Of a stretch of DNA of 64,000 nucleotides, positions 11,747 through 22,700 are shown in pieces. The notes under the pieces are model-generated. The model was not told where the DNA came from. It was given only the letters and a program-made list of their open reading frames with translations, and did not search any database. Positions within the stretch are counted from its first letter, which is position 1. Every line of letters begins with the position of its first letter. Source of the stretch: Favolaschia claudopus (Eukaryota; Basidiomycota; Agaricomycetes; Agaricales; Mycenaceae); contig JAWWNJ010000056.1 in the NCBI GenBank assembly GCA_037176885.1, positions 1 to 64,000 of the forward strand, read 5' to 3'. Both the position numbers and the translations under genes were made by a program.

Positions 11747-12087
11747 CCCAGGGCCTCGCTTAACTAAGTCATGACTTAGTATCGCTAAATTTGATGGTTA
11801 AATTTATTTAGTTCACTAAAATGGCAATTTTGAGTGATGGCTCAGTCGAGAAATCCATTTCCCTGGTTTTAAGCAATATTTTGGTGGTTCAAGGGCGGAG
11901 TAGTGCTTTATGGACTCTTAGAAGCTCCTTTGTGAGCGCTCGAGGTCGTTGGGGAGGTGAACGAGCCAAATTCGACACATAGCGAGGCCAAGTAGAGGCC
12001 CGTGGGAACCGACCGCTGATGGGTGCCGATCACTAACTAATTTAGCCATCACTAGCCAGCTAAGAGTTAGTTAAGCGAGGCCCTGGG
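11747..12087. mobile_element. MITE-like element, TIR CCCAGGGCCTCGCTTAACTAA
   Basis: The perfect inverted ends begin CCCAGGGCCTCGCTTAACTA (21 bp in all) at 11747 and close at 12087. The 341-bp interior is non-coding. No clear target duplication. Confidence 0.7.
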
Positions 12088-12104
12088 TTCAACAGCCCCA
12101 TAAT

Positions 12105-12235
12105 CATCATGAAAATCATGACCCCGAGTCATGACGTTTTGTTATGAATTTCCGGTAAATCATCATGAATTTCCGGACAAATCGTCAGGAAAGTCATGAC
12201 AAGAAACATCATGAATTTCATGACCCTTGCTTGGC
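12105..12235. repeat. Cluster of TCATGA palindromes
   Basis: TCATGA or close variants occur repeatedly in about 130 bp, interleaved with GAATTTCCGG. No gene overlaps it. Function unknown. Confidence 0.5.
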
Positions 12236-12248
12236 ACAGTGAGTGACC

Positions 12249-12895
12249 AACCCTAACCAACCTAACCTTTTTTCTATGGTGCCCTCCGCTTAGTCACCGC
12301 CAAAAATGTACTAGTCCCAAATCGGCCGAAGGCCGAATTTTTTTTTGTATATACCTCTTTTCGCCTGCAGAAAGACACTTTTCTACATCTACACTGTCTA
12401 TAATACGTCTGCCCGTCTTCCATGGTCCGCAAACGAAAATACTTGTTGAGTGCGGCAGCCAGAGCGCGTGCTGGTCGACATCCTCGTGCCGAATCATCGT
12501 CACCGTCATCCGGCATGGCGACTCAGGATGCTCAGTTACACGTCCGCAAGTTTAGTTCTAAGGTATACAAGTCTCGCAGACGTATCCCACAACGTGTCGC
12601 AGAGAGTTTTGACCAGTAGGGGACATATTCGGAGGGACAGTCCCAATTTGGGGGGTCAGAAGTTTTATAACTCGTTCAATTTGTCGCTATAAAAATTCTG
12701 TCTTGCCAAAAGATTCCTTGCGTGAAACTGAGTGTTTTCCCAAGAGGAATAAAAAATCGGTGTTTTCCCGCCCGAGTAGTAACGGTTGTCACAAATTGGT
12801 GGTGACTAAGTGGAGGGCACCATATGTCCCATGCCCTAACCAAGCCTAACCCTAACCTACCTAACCCTAAGCCCCCTAACCTTCCTAACCACATG
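12249..12895 (+). repeat. Degenerate telomere-like CCTAACC tract split by a MITE
   Basis: CCCTAACC/CCTAACC-type units occur at 12249-12269 and again at about 12834-12890. The element at 12277-12822 lies between them. Units are irregular (CCTAACCA, CCTAACCCTAACC, CCTACCTAACC), so this is an interstitial or decayed array and not a functional telomere. Confidence 0.6.
12277..12822. mobile_element. MITE, TIR TGGTGCCCTCC, TA target
   Basis: The ends are inverted over about 25 bp with mismatches (TGGTGCCCTCCGCTTAGTCA versus TGGTGCCCTCCACTTAGTCA), flanked by TA at 12275-12276 and 12823-12824. 546 bp; no transposase. A related terminus occurs as a single end at about 25645-25662, and CACCATA-type ends also occur at about 28190 and 30157. 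Confidence 0.75.
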
Positions 12896-13709
12896 GATTC
12901 CCGGAGTTAGGGCCGCTCCGCTTGCCCCCGAGATCCTCCGGGCCTTCGGCAGTCATTGTTATAATGATCCATGTTGATTCCATCTCCGCGGAACTGTCAA
13001 AAATCACGGAATGTGTCGCCTTTGATCAGAATGTGTCGGCTTTGTCCTATGTAACCCGTCCTAATGCGGTGTGTCGTGTCGGTTGTTGTTGTGCCCGAGA
13101 AAAAATGTGGTAAAATGACGCGAAAATTTGTGAAATGTCATTTACTTCAGGACCCCTCTCTCGCGCCGTGATAAGACGATCTTCCGAATGATACAGAGCT
13201 TTCCCGTGTGATCCACACCTGTCCCGGAGTGATAGTGGCTGATCCATGCCCTTCCACCGTGATGGCAGCACCGTTTCAAGTGATGTCGCGTTCCTTTTGA
13301 CTGATGTGGCCATTGTGCGCTCAATAGAACCTCCTGGCTCACAGAACTCCAAGCGGCACCAGATCTTGAGGTAAACCATGGCACAATTTTGGCTTGGCTT
13401 CACCTTTGCTTTGTATTTTGGAAGTGAACAGTTTGAAATTTGAACCAGGGTTAATGCTGGCTTGCTGCACTATTTTCCATATACCACAAAATCATCCTGC
13501 CCGAATTGGAATATTTGAATGTTTGGGGTTGGTTTTGGGTCAAAGTCAGAAGTTCAAAATAGTTCTTGCCATTTCCCGCCATAATTCGCTCTTTTTCTCG
13601 ACGACAGATCCAGCGCGTTGCTAGCAACTTCCATAGCACACAATGTTTCCTTTTGCTTTCTTCCACAAATATCATACCCATTATATTTTGGCTCTAACGT
13701 ACACAGAAA
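12896..13709. other. No gene recognised
   Basis: Short overlapping frames only; no repeat partner noticed within the window. Confidence 0.3.
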
Positions 13710-13710
13710 C

Positions 13711-13750
13711 CACACAAGCTCCCCCTCCTGTAGGCCAGGAACCGGCATAC
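13711..13750 (+). repeat. Hairpin motif HM, copy 1
   Basis: CACAAGCTCCCCC, then CTGTAGGCC, a short loop and CCGGCATAC. It belongs to a five-copy motif family in this window (others at 30246, 32106, 32192 and 48995). Confidence 0.7.
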
Positions 13751-13779
13751 ACAACCTACGTACCATAATTCTAGGCCGC

Positions 13780-14440
13780 CATATGCCAGTGGGGCCCCGG
13801 GATGCACGAAGGTCCGGGAGATACATACATAGAGAGTGAGAAACATGGCTGAAAAGAAGAAACATACCGTCAATCTGCGACACATTCAGTCCTTCCCGAG
13901 TAAACCGGCAATGTCCCCAAGTCCGACAACGAAGTTTCCGCGCACAAGACCAAACCACTTTGCCATGGGTATGGTAGTGCCAGCATGGAGTGTATGAATG
14001 TATGGGATGGTGTGAACATCGTCGTATGATTAAAAAAACACTTGTTATTAGTGATTTGGATTCATCAATTGCGCCCCAATTCGGGCCTCCGCACATTTAT
14101 GACGCAAACGAATTTCGAGCGACTGGCTGTCAGAATCCATATGCGTCATAGGTAGAGAGCGCAGGGGTGAACAGAGAAACCGAGAAATTCACCAGTAATC
14201 ATCAATGCTTGAGTCGAGCTTCGGCTTCGGCCCAAATAGGAAATAACATTAAAAGAATGGATAGCCTTGGAAAACGGGATGGTAGCTTACGGCATTGCCA
14301 AGCGCGACACATACCAAAATTGGAAGTTGAGCCGAATGTTTCTGGCTTGTCGCAATGTTTCTCCTTTTCATCAATGTTTCTGTCTCTGTATGTATGTATC
14401 TTCCGCACTTCGCATATCCTCGTGGGGCCCCCCCACTCGG
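13780..14440. repeat. Imperfect inverted repeat around 14.1 kb
   Basis: Sequence at about 13780-13905 recurs inverted at about 14310-14440. Both contain a GTTTCTxxxTTTTCA block, TATGTATGTATC and a GGGGCC block. Probably the remains of a TIR element; ends and target duplication are not resolved. Confidence 0.5.
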
Positions 14441-14460
14441 AGCGTTGCGCAACTGATTGC

Positions 14461-14853
14461 AAGAGGCCTCAGATCTCTGGATCTGACCCACTATCAACAG
14501 CACGTGCATCAGGAGGGGGCCCTAACTGACGGAAGTTTGAGGCAATAACAGGTCTGTGATGCCCCTTAGATGTTCTGGGCCGCACGCGCGCAAATATTAT
14601 TATTTGCTTGGCTACTGATCTGAGTCTTGAACGCCTCGAGGAAGCGCAAATTCGTGCGATAAATTCGCGGACTAAGAGCTATTGACCTCCGGGAGGTTCC
14701 TCCCCAAAAGGCTGCCTCAGACGCCTCTCGCAAACACCTGTTTCACGGTTGGCATCAACCACCAACCAAATATAAATATTTGGCCCCCCTCTGAAGCGAC
14801 GTCAAAACACGTGCTGTTGATAGTGGGTCAGATCCAGAGATCTGAGGCCTCTT
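14461..14853. mobile_element. TIR element with perfect 46-bp inverted ends
   Basis: 14461-14506 is the exact reverse complement of 14808-14853; the outer end is AAGAGGCCTCAGATCTCTGG. The 393-bp element has no coding capacity. The perfect TIR suggests a recent insertion or arm homogenisation. A diverged single end of the same family lies at about 41386-41435. The target duplication is uncertain (possibly TGC). Confidence 0.85.
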
Positions 14854-14859
14854 ATGCTT

Positions 14860-16547
14860 TGAACGTACATCTGGTAGCCGCTGTAGAACTGATAGCACGC
14901 CGCCGTTCTTGATAGGAACTGATAGGCTTGATATCTTCCGCCGAAGCTTTGATAGTTCCGATATCTTTGGCATGCGGATCAGTAGCCGCTCGTAGGCGAC
15001 GATGATAATCACCGCAATATCACCTCATCGGAAACTGCTTCAAATGAGGCACAGAGCATCTATGCACCCAGGAAACTCCATCTGTATTGGTTCTAAGTAT
15101 TGAACCTAAGATTTGACTTGCTTTGAGGGAGGAAACTTGAGGAACTTCACGAAATTTGCCAAGTCCGCGAGCCACGTGGCTGGATGGCGTGATCGTTGAC
15201 AGATCATATTGATGACGGGCATTGCCCTTGCCCGAAACGGCATGTTTGCACTTGTTTATTCCCTTTGGTGTCTTGCAATTTCATGTTCCCTCGTTTTCTG
15301 TGTTCTACACGAGTTAAATGATCATTGTGTCAAGGTAAAAATTGCTCAGAAGATCTGTTCTAACATGTTTCTGTAAAAATATCTGGCTTTCCCGTGGTAT
15401 ATGTGCTTCTGCGTACAGTTCAAGTTGGGACCCCGCATATTTGCGAACTCCATGTGTCTGAGAAATTTTACCAAGAATGCCTTAACACATCGCTATCAGT
15501 ATCTAATTATCTTATGCATGTTAATTCTCCTCCAAATCTTCACAATACAGCCGGGAATGGACTCAAATTCTTGGTGGTGTCCACACATGTCACAGGCGTC
15601 ACATGGTTGAACTTTGGTAAGTTACGCCTGCCCGTGTGTCTCACAACATGGCCGGAAGCTGTCTTCTCAGTGAAAAATATTTCTATCACCTCCAAAAGTG
15701 TTTAAGTTACCTCAGAACCAGAATAATCCCCGTTGGTGCGAAATTAACTGTGTATTTCAACTAAAATCAGCCTTTCGCAGACCCCATGAGCAGAAATCCC
15801 AGAGTCCCGCATGATACTACTGAAGGAAAACTACCACAATCATTGAAGTGACGCTAAAATTTGGGAATTTCTGACATTGTAATCAATTGAAGCATGTTTT
15901 ACACTAATAGTAACACAAACACTAATATGGCGTTCGCCTTTGACTCCGTTGCAAGAGTCGAGTGAGCTAAATATCAAAGTCTAAATCTATGTCAACTACT
16001 CTAAAGTAACCTTGCGAGCCCCGCTAGTAACTGATTTTACTCATGTTCCGTAGAAATCCTTCACACCTTTCAAATCTTCGTCAATCCTCCGGTTACCCTG
16101 AGCAAAACTGTTGATAATTAGCGTCTTAACAAAAGTACTATGCCGGATTTTTCGTTTAAAGGCAGTGTCCTGAGAAGGACCCGTAAGTTTCGTTCAAATG
16201 GCCCTAATTTTTCCGTATTTTGAATAAATCGAAATTCTGGCATGATACTTTTATTTTCCTGCCTAGTTACTACAATTTTTGCCAGGTAGTCGAAGGGATA
16301 GCATGAGGTTGGAAAGCAACAGGAACCGCGACAGGCTGACAGTAGGAGAGGGGAATGAAATCAAGTGAGGCTTTGTATCTCTGCCGTCTGATGCTGAGAC
16401 GATGTTGCCGAATGACAGCATGTGTGACAACTGTGACTTTTGCTCAAATCCAATCCAAATCGAGCCTCAAATCCGCCCAGATCCGCGACTGTGATATACC
16501 CTAATGCCCGTCATCAAGATTCATATGTTCGTTTTGTTTTGTGACGT
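14860..16547. other. A/T-rich, no gene recognised
   Basis: Long stretch with few open frames on either strand and no recognisable repeat partner in the window. Confidence 0.4.
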
Positions 16548-17510
16548 GTGACTCCATACTTCTCTCCTCTTCCCCCCATCTTCCTCGCTGCCTCTCGCTC
16601 CCCACTCTCACCTTTCGTCGGCCTGATCATCGACGACGACGCTCCTGTAAGTCCTCTTAGCTCACGGGCTCTTTCTTCCCACCTTCATCTACTTTATTCG
16701 CAGCTCTTCACACCACTCGCGGCCACTGTGGGCTCTGCCTCAGCATTTCGTCGAAACGAGGATGCCTCTGTAACGTAAACTCTCGTCGTCGGCGGACAAG
16801 TATCTAACTCACCCCCCTCCAACGCCTTCTATATCGTTTCCCATATAGAGTTGAGTGTTCGGTGCATGTCGGCAGGTATCTCCGCCGTCGAACAGAGAGT
16901 CGGTCTTCGGTGCGTACTCCATTTCCTGGATTCGCCTCATCTATCCTTACTCTCTCTTGGTGTTCTAGGTATGATCAGGTCCCTTGTTGTCTGTTATGAA
17001 CAAGGTATGAATAAATATCCTATAGCAAAGTTTCTCTCGCTTATGATCTGCAGATAGCATAGCTTTGATATCGTATTCGGGTATGTTTTGCTATGCCTTT
17101 GATTTATCTCTGTTCATTGTCTTTCATCAGTGAATGTGTTGATGCTATCGACACCTCGATTCATTTGGTCTGCGTGTCATAATATATCTTTGTGAGTTTT
17201 AGTCCTCTATATCACTTCCATTCGCCTGACCCATTTCTGCAGCATCCCTTTACAGATTCTTTGCTCTCTAGCATCTGCGGCTTCCGCTGGTACACAGGTA
17301 AGTGATATTGTATCTCATAGATTCCTTTCGTATGTGTCGTAGTTTAGACCTGAAGATAATTTTCTCAACCCATTTATCTGCCGGTGATCTGAATCAGAAT
17401 ATGACTAGTATGAGAGCTTGGTCCTTGGATAGCAAAGATAGTTGTGGTAGCAGTGGCTACCGGTTTCTCCAAAGTGCCTACCAGGTGCTACCAGAGTGGC
17501 AGTCCTAGCT
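16548..17510 (+). other. Possible spliced locus with very short exons
   Basis: Several credible GT..AG pairs with polypyrimidine tracts follow each other on the plus strand, for example a donor after DDDAP at about 16647 and an acceptor ending TTCGCAG at about 16704. Further acceptor-like sites lie near 16846, 17130, 17242 and 17271. The intervening open segments are tiny and give no protein family. It could be a non-coding or decayed gene. Support is weak. Confidence 0.25.
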
Positions 17511-17656
17511 ATCCTATACATGAAAACACAAGGATCAGCTCACGTGAAAAGTAACGTGACTTTGACACGAAACCACGGGACCATGTCGAGATGTCGCCTG
17601 CCGGCTGTCGAGATGTTGCTCCGGTTCCCACGAACCTTCCCGACGGCGCCGCGCAC

Positions 17657-17773
17657 CGCGAGTGCAGCGAGCGGGAGGGCACGCAATCCAGCAAGAAAAA
17701 AACCCGCGGGGTTTGGGGCGGAGCCCCGACAAGCTGTGCACCAGCCGTAGGGAGGGACGCGAGCGCAGCGAGC
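17657..17773 (+). repeat. GC-rich repeat, copy 1
   Basis: About 115 bp related to 59952-60061. Shared elements are GCGAGTGCAGCGAGCGG, AATCCAGCAAG, a GGGTTTG..CCCCGACAAGCTGTG hairpin-forming block and GGGACGCGAGCGCA. Its composition differs sharply from the flanks. Confidence 0.7.
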
Positions 17774-18519
17774 CGGCCCTGCCGAAGGCGGGGTGCTTAA
17801 GCTTGTCAAGCGCTATCAGAGCTAAGCGGCAGCTATTAGTATCAGGTGATATATAAAGGGGCACCGGCTATCACGGCTATGTCGGCTACATGTCGTGACG
17901 TAGTTTTGTGATTTTTTCCTGACGCAGCCGTCCGGAAGTTCGTAATCAGTAACCAGTAACGAGTCTTTACATAATATAGCAAAGGGAAACTTACCTTGAG
18001 CATCGGACATCAACGTCATCTCTCCGCGCCTGCGCTTCCCAGATCCTTTTCCGAATGCGGAGCAGCAGCGCCTCGATCGCTTGAAACAGGTAAGTTGTTT
18101 ATTTGTTCGTTCTTCGTCCAACATTGAAAGAACTTACTCAATTTGAAGTCCTTGTCGTTTTCGAGAGAGTCGGCGCGCAATGTGCCGAAATGGCGTTGTC
18201 GAGGGTGTCGAGGCGCCTGCGTAAGAGAGTAAGAGCTAGGTTGTGGGGGAGGTGGGATGGCGGAACGGGACGTTGAGATGGCAGTCGTCGCGTCCGCCCA
18301 TAAGAGCCGGCGGGAAACTGAACTGAAGCCAACATTGTGAGGTTGCAGAAATGAAACAAATCAGTTTGAGGGGAATGGGGGAAACGAAAGCACAAACTTC
18401 AATCTTGTACCAATTGGAACTGAGAAACTAGGTGAAGGGGAGTCGTCAATGCGCGCGGCGGGGGCATCGCTGACAGATTTGGGGGAGGGATGGGCAGGTG
18501 CATTGAACAGGTCCCCTTA

Positions 18520-18989
18520 GGAATCAGTTGACTGCAGAAACAGTGTCTGCTGTTGGAATGTTAATAGTATCCGCACGGCCCACAACCATAGCAGCCACAG
18601 TCATTTTTAGCTTGCAAGATCGCCCAAGGCTTCCAGCCAGCCGCTCTTGAAGGGGTCGAGCGAGGCTTCCTCTAGCAAGCCTGTATAAAAGGTGTAGGCG
18701 TGGTAGATAAAATCTTGAAGATGTTCGAGGGCGAGAGGAGAAGTGAAGGAACGCAGCGAGTCGAGAAGCTTACGGAAAGCGAAAGTCCACAAACGAGTGA
18801 TGATGTTGTATTTGGTGGGGATGTTACGGAGGGATGCGGGAACGCTGGGTGCGAGGGATATTCGAGTAGATTGTGAATGTTCTCTGCAAGTCTGAGAACC
18901 CGTTCTCGATTAGCGAAGTATTCGGTATTTGAGATCGGAGAAGAAACCCAGCCTTTGTGATCCTCGATTTGACGCTTCATTTTTCCCAT
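18520..18989 (-). pseudogene. EST1/SMG7-like domain fragment, frameshifted
   Basis: The minus-strand translation gives NTEYFANRERVLRLAENIHN, then after a frameshift NIITRLWTFAFRKLLDSLRS, LALEHLQDFIYHAYTFYTGL and WLEALGDLA, and after another break KMTVAAMVVGRADTI. The order matches the helical EST1 (telomerase-binding/SMG5-6-7) domain, whose members act in nonsense-mediated decay or telomere maintenance. A family member would continue with ARY-type residues where this copy has a stop. Both ends are missing and at least two frame breaks are present, so it is a pseudogene fragment. The match rests on recognising the LEALGDLA..K-MxVAAMV block; I cannot verify it by search. It lies downstream of, and on the same strand as, the gene at 19790-23815, with no evident link. 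Confidence 0.6.
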
Positions 18990-19789
18990 TCCTCGTCGTG
19001 TTCAGCGATCAGAGATGATGCAGAAACATATTTGCCAGCGGATTTCGGTGTCAGAAGTGCATCTTGAGTGCCTTTGATCTTGAGCAGAACACGACCGAAG
19101 TCCTAGTCTCATCCCAGTGCTCTGAGTCTCAAAGTACTCGCCAACTCAGAGAAAAGTCCCATATGGCGGAAAACTGAGTTGATCGGAATTTGTTGGGATG
19201 GCACAAAACAGAAGCAATGGAAGTAGAATTCGTTGGGGCGCTTCTGAACAGTCGCATACAGGATAGAACTAGCTGGACTGAGTCCCTGTTAGAGTCGTGG
19301 TTGCGCGGCAGGAAGGTGTCAGTGTCACATATGTCACAAGGTGTGACAGAAAGGCGTCGCAAAACTTGAGTTATGGGGCCTTAACATTCAAGGGAAACTC
19401 ATGCTGAAAAATCTCATAGGGATAGAAGATTTCCTACTTTCCTCTCAGAGAGCGTCGAACTAACCACCTCGGCCCAAAAAGGTTCGATCACGTGGGGCAA
19501 CCGTATTTGTGTGGCCCCTACCTTATTAATATCAACTACAGAGGAAAATGTAACTAAGGCATGCCGCCCAATATTGACGGCGTAATGAGGTTTCGGAAAT
19601 CGGTGTCTCAGAACCAAAGATACGCAAACTCGGATTCAATCTCTGAGGCACAATGCTTATTTGAGAGCTTCCCTCAACTCAAGGAGGTTCAGAGGAGTTA
19701 AAGCTCAACACCATTTTTCATTAGAGCAGACAAAGCAAGTACATGTTACACAATAGGTGGAGCACTGACAGATTGAAGGAGAGAGAAAA
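18990..19789. other. No gene recognised
   Basis: Overlapping short frames. A small palindromic block, CACATATGTCACAAGGTGTGAC, lies near 19327; a close relative occurs near 47805. Confidence 0.3.
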
Positions 19790-22700
19790 CTACATCATAC
19801 TATGGCGACCGATAGCGATGAGAGATTGAGTCAAAAACCAGTAATCAAAAGCTTCTTGAAAGTCGCGAGGTTCTCCCTCTGGAACGTAACGAACCTCGGC
19901 GAGGCGGAGGGCATATTCAACTGGAAGCGGATGCTGCGGTGGCAGGTCTGGATATGAAAAGTGCCTTCCCTAGCCAAGACATCGCGCTCACCAACGGTAC
20001 CGCCAGGAATTCCATAACCCTCTCCATGGGTGTTGATAGGGCCCCACTGTTGGGCGATGAGCTCGGCGTATGAATCAGAGAACAAAGGAAAGACGCACCG
20101 AGATACGACCGCCCGCTGGATCAACAAAGGGCGAGCCTGTAGCAGCCCACGCAAGCATCTGAGAGCGAAAGGCCGGGGAGTCGATGCGGTCTAGGTCAAC
20201 GATGGAGTGGAATGCTCCCTTTGCGGCAGCGAACATCGCAGGACAAGGAGTGCCGATGCCACGCAGGTATCGCTCGATGAGCATGTGGAAGGCGAGAGTG
20301 ATGTCGCCTGTGGTGCCGCGCAAAGAGTCGAGGAGTTCCGCTGAGTTGGGAGCGTTCACAATGTCGAGAACGGCCAGCAGAGAGTCTGCAGAGCTGATGC
20401 GAGAGGTTTCCATCACGCTGAAAAACGTGTCTGACGCGCCTTCGAAGTTGCGGATTGCCTGTGGTGAAGAATTCAGTAAGCAGGGACGTGAATGAAGACA
20501 ACTCACCCAAGGCAGGTTGACCCCGTTTCTGCATGCCAGAAGATACCCCGTGCGGAAAGAGGTGGGCTCCGGTTTGTCGAACGTGTCATTTGCGACGGTA
20601 GGCAGATAAAGCATGTGTACACCGATATGGGCGATATATTGTGCAAAAAATAATTTCGACGTCTGCTGAAATTTGAACACAACCAGTGATCTTGGAGGCA
20701 ACTTGCCGAACTTGCTGACAACTTCAAAACGCATCGGCAACAACTTACATGACAACTTGAGTTTTATGCAACTGCATCCGGGTACAACTTCTCTTGCTCG
20801 GCCTCCCACCACAACGACAACCTCTGACCACACCACACGCAACTTTGGTTCGTTGGAACCAACATCACCGGAATTAGCTGATCGCCGATTCGGCGGGTGA
20901 TCAACTGCTCGGCATACCGGCGCTCTTTCTTTTGCATTCCTTGCAGAGTTACGGTAGCGAGAAGACCTTCGAGCAATGAATCTAGCTAAGATCTAACCGG
21001 TCAGCAGAGTATCTTTGTGACTTTTACACTGGGGCTGAATTTCTACTGCAACCCTTGAAAGTCGAACCCATGTAAGTAAAACCTAGAGGGGACCAAACCC
21101 TGCTTTCAAACCTTCTTAAAACCCTCAAAAAAATTGGTTAAGATGTAGATGTATCTTTCATGCCTTCCCGACTTACTGCAATAGATAGTCCTGTTCAATT
21201 TCTCAAGCGTTGATCACACGAGATCAATATCGCTCTGATGCGCGCATCAAGCCGAAGGCGCGCCGAGCGCATCGTGGTCTATCATTGTTTAAACGCAAGC
21301 TGGAATGCGTTCAAAGTGTATACCATAGGTGAGAGTTGCTAAGGCCTCATCTTGCGGTTGCGTGTAGCTTCAGTTGTATCTGAAAGAAGTTGCCGAAAAG
21401 GATGTTGTCGAAATCAAACTCGAAGTTGTCGCTAACGGAAGTTGCCCACAAACATTCGTCAAATTGAGCGGGTTGTCACTTTCTTTGACTAGATTTAGTG
21501 AAGTTGTCGATTTTGAATTTGTGCACAGTATATGTGCCATACACCGAGGGAGTCATGCGTAGCACGGTCGCGGTAGCGGAACGCTGCAGCCTGAACTAGG
21601 ATTGAGATATGGCAGACATACTGTGCAAAAAGGTTCAGGGGACAACTTCGATATTTGTGCTGAATTCTGGGCAACTTCGGTCCGGCAACAAGTTCGGCAA
21701 GATGCAAGTTGAAAAATTACAACTTTGAACTGCTACAACTTTCTCCCAGCCGTGTCTCAATGGCTGCAACTTGTACGGCTCTTGGCTACAACTTGAGAAA
21801 TCTTGGTCGCATGTGCTGCCTTATAGAAATGATATTGAATCATCCGGCCAGACGGCCGCCGGAAGTTTTGGGCGCCAAACCAATCTAAATACTTCATGGT
21901 ATTGAAAACCAACTAGCTATAGATTGTTTTTGTGCTTCAGTTTTTGTGCTTTACAACACACCACAGACTCAAATTGAAAAGTTTTCAAGCACCGAAGCAG
22001 CTAAGACTCGCTAGGAAAGCTGAGCTTGAAACGAGGTAGGGAATGGGAAATGCATCACAGAATGTACCTATCAACCATAATTGGACTGTAAGTGTTGGGA
22101 TAGCATCGCAAAACACGTCTTGCACACTGGAAAAAATTAAGCCAGCAGAAAGAACCCCTTCAATGCCGCCGATGTACTGACAGAATTTCAGGAATCGAAC
22201 ATGCCGAGTTCACGGACCACATCAAGCCGTCTGACAGTGCGATGCCGTCTGAGACGGGCTGAACAGCGGCTTCTGGCGGATCAAAACAAAATTCCACCAA
22301 TGCCGGTCTTCTGGAGGTTTCTGTGATCAAAATATCAGTATCAGCAGGTAAGAGTGCAGAAGAGCAATCGAAAGCTGCATCTCCTGCCTCCGTAGTCGTA
22401 TTCTTCCAAAGTTGCAAGAACTGAAAGTTGTCCCATCAACCAACCCGAGTTGCGGACCTCTCCAAGTTGCAGCACCCCGAAGTTGTCCAAATTTTAGCAA
22501 AAACCTGGGGATAAGACTTTTTGCACGCTATATCGCCCATATTGAGATGACAAAATAACAAACAGTGCAGACACTCACCTCTGCGCCATGATAAGTGATG
22601 AGATGGGTTTGAAAAGCACTAAGATCATCCGTCTCGGAAGTCGCAAGGAAGTCTAGCACTTGGCGCGTGAGGGCGGGGAACCATTCATAGGTAAAGTTGC

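Noticed and set aside
16548..17510. snoRNA host gene
   Set aside because: Intron-like spacing is suggestive, but no C/D or H/ACA box pairs at proper spacing could be identified.
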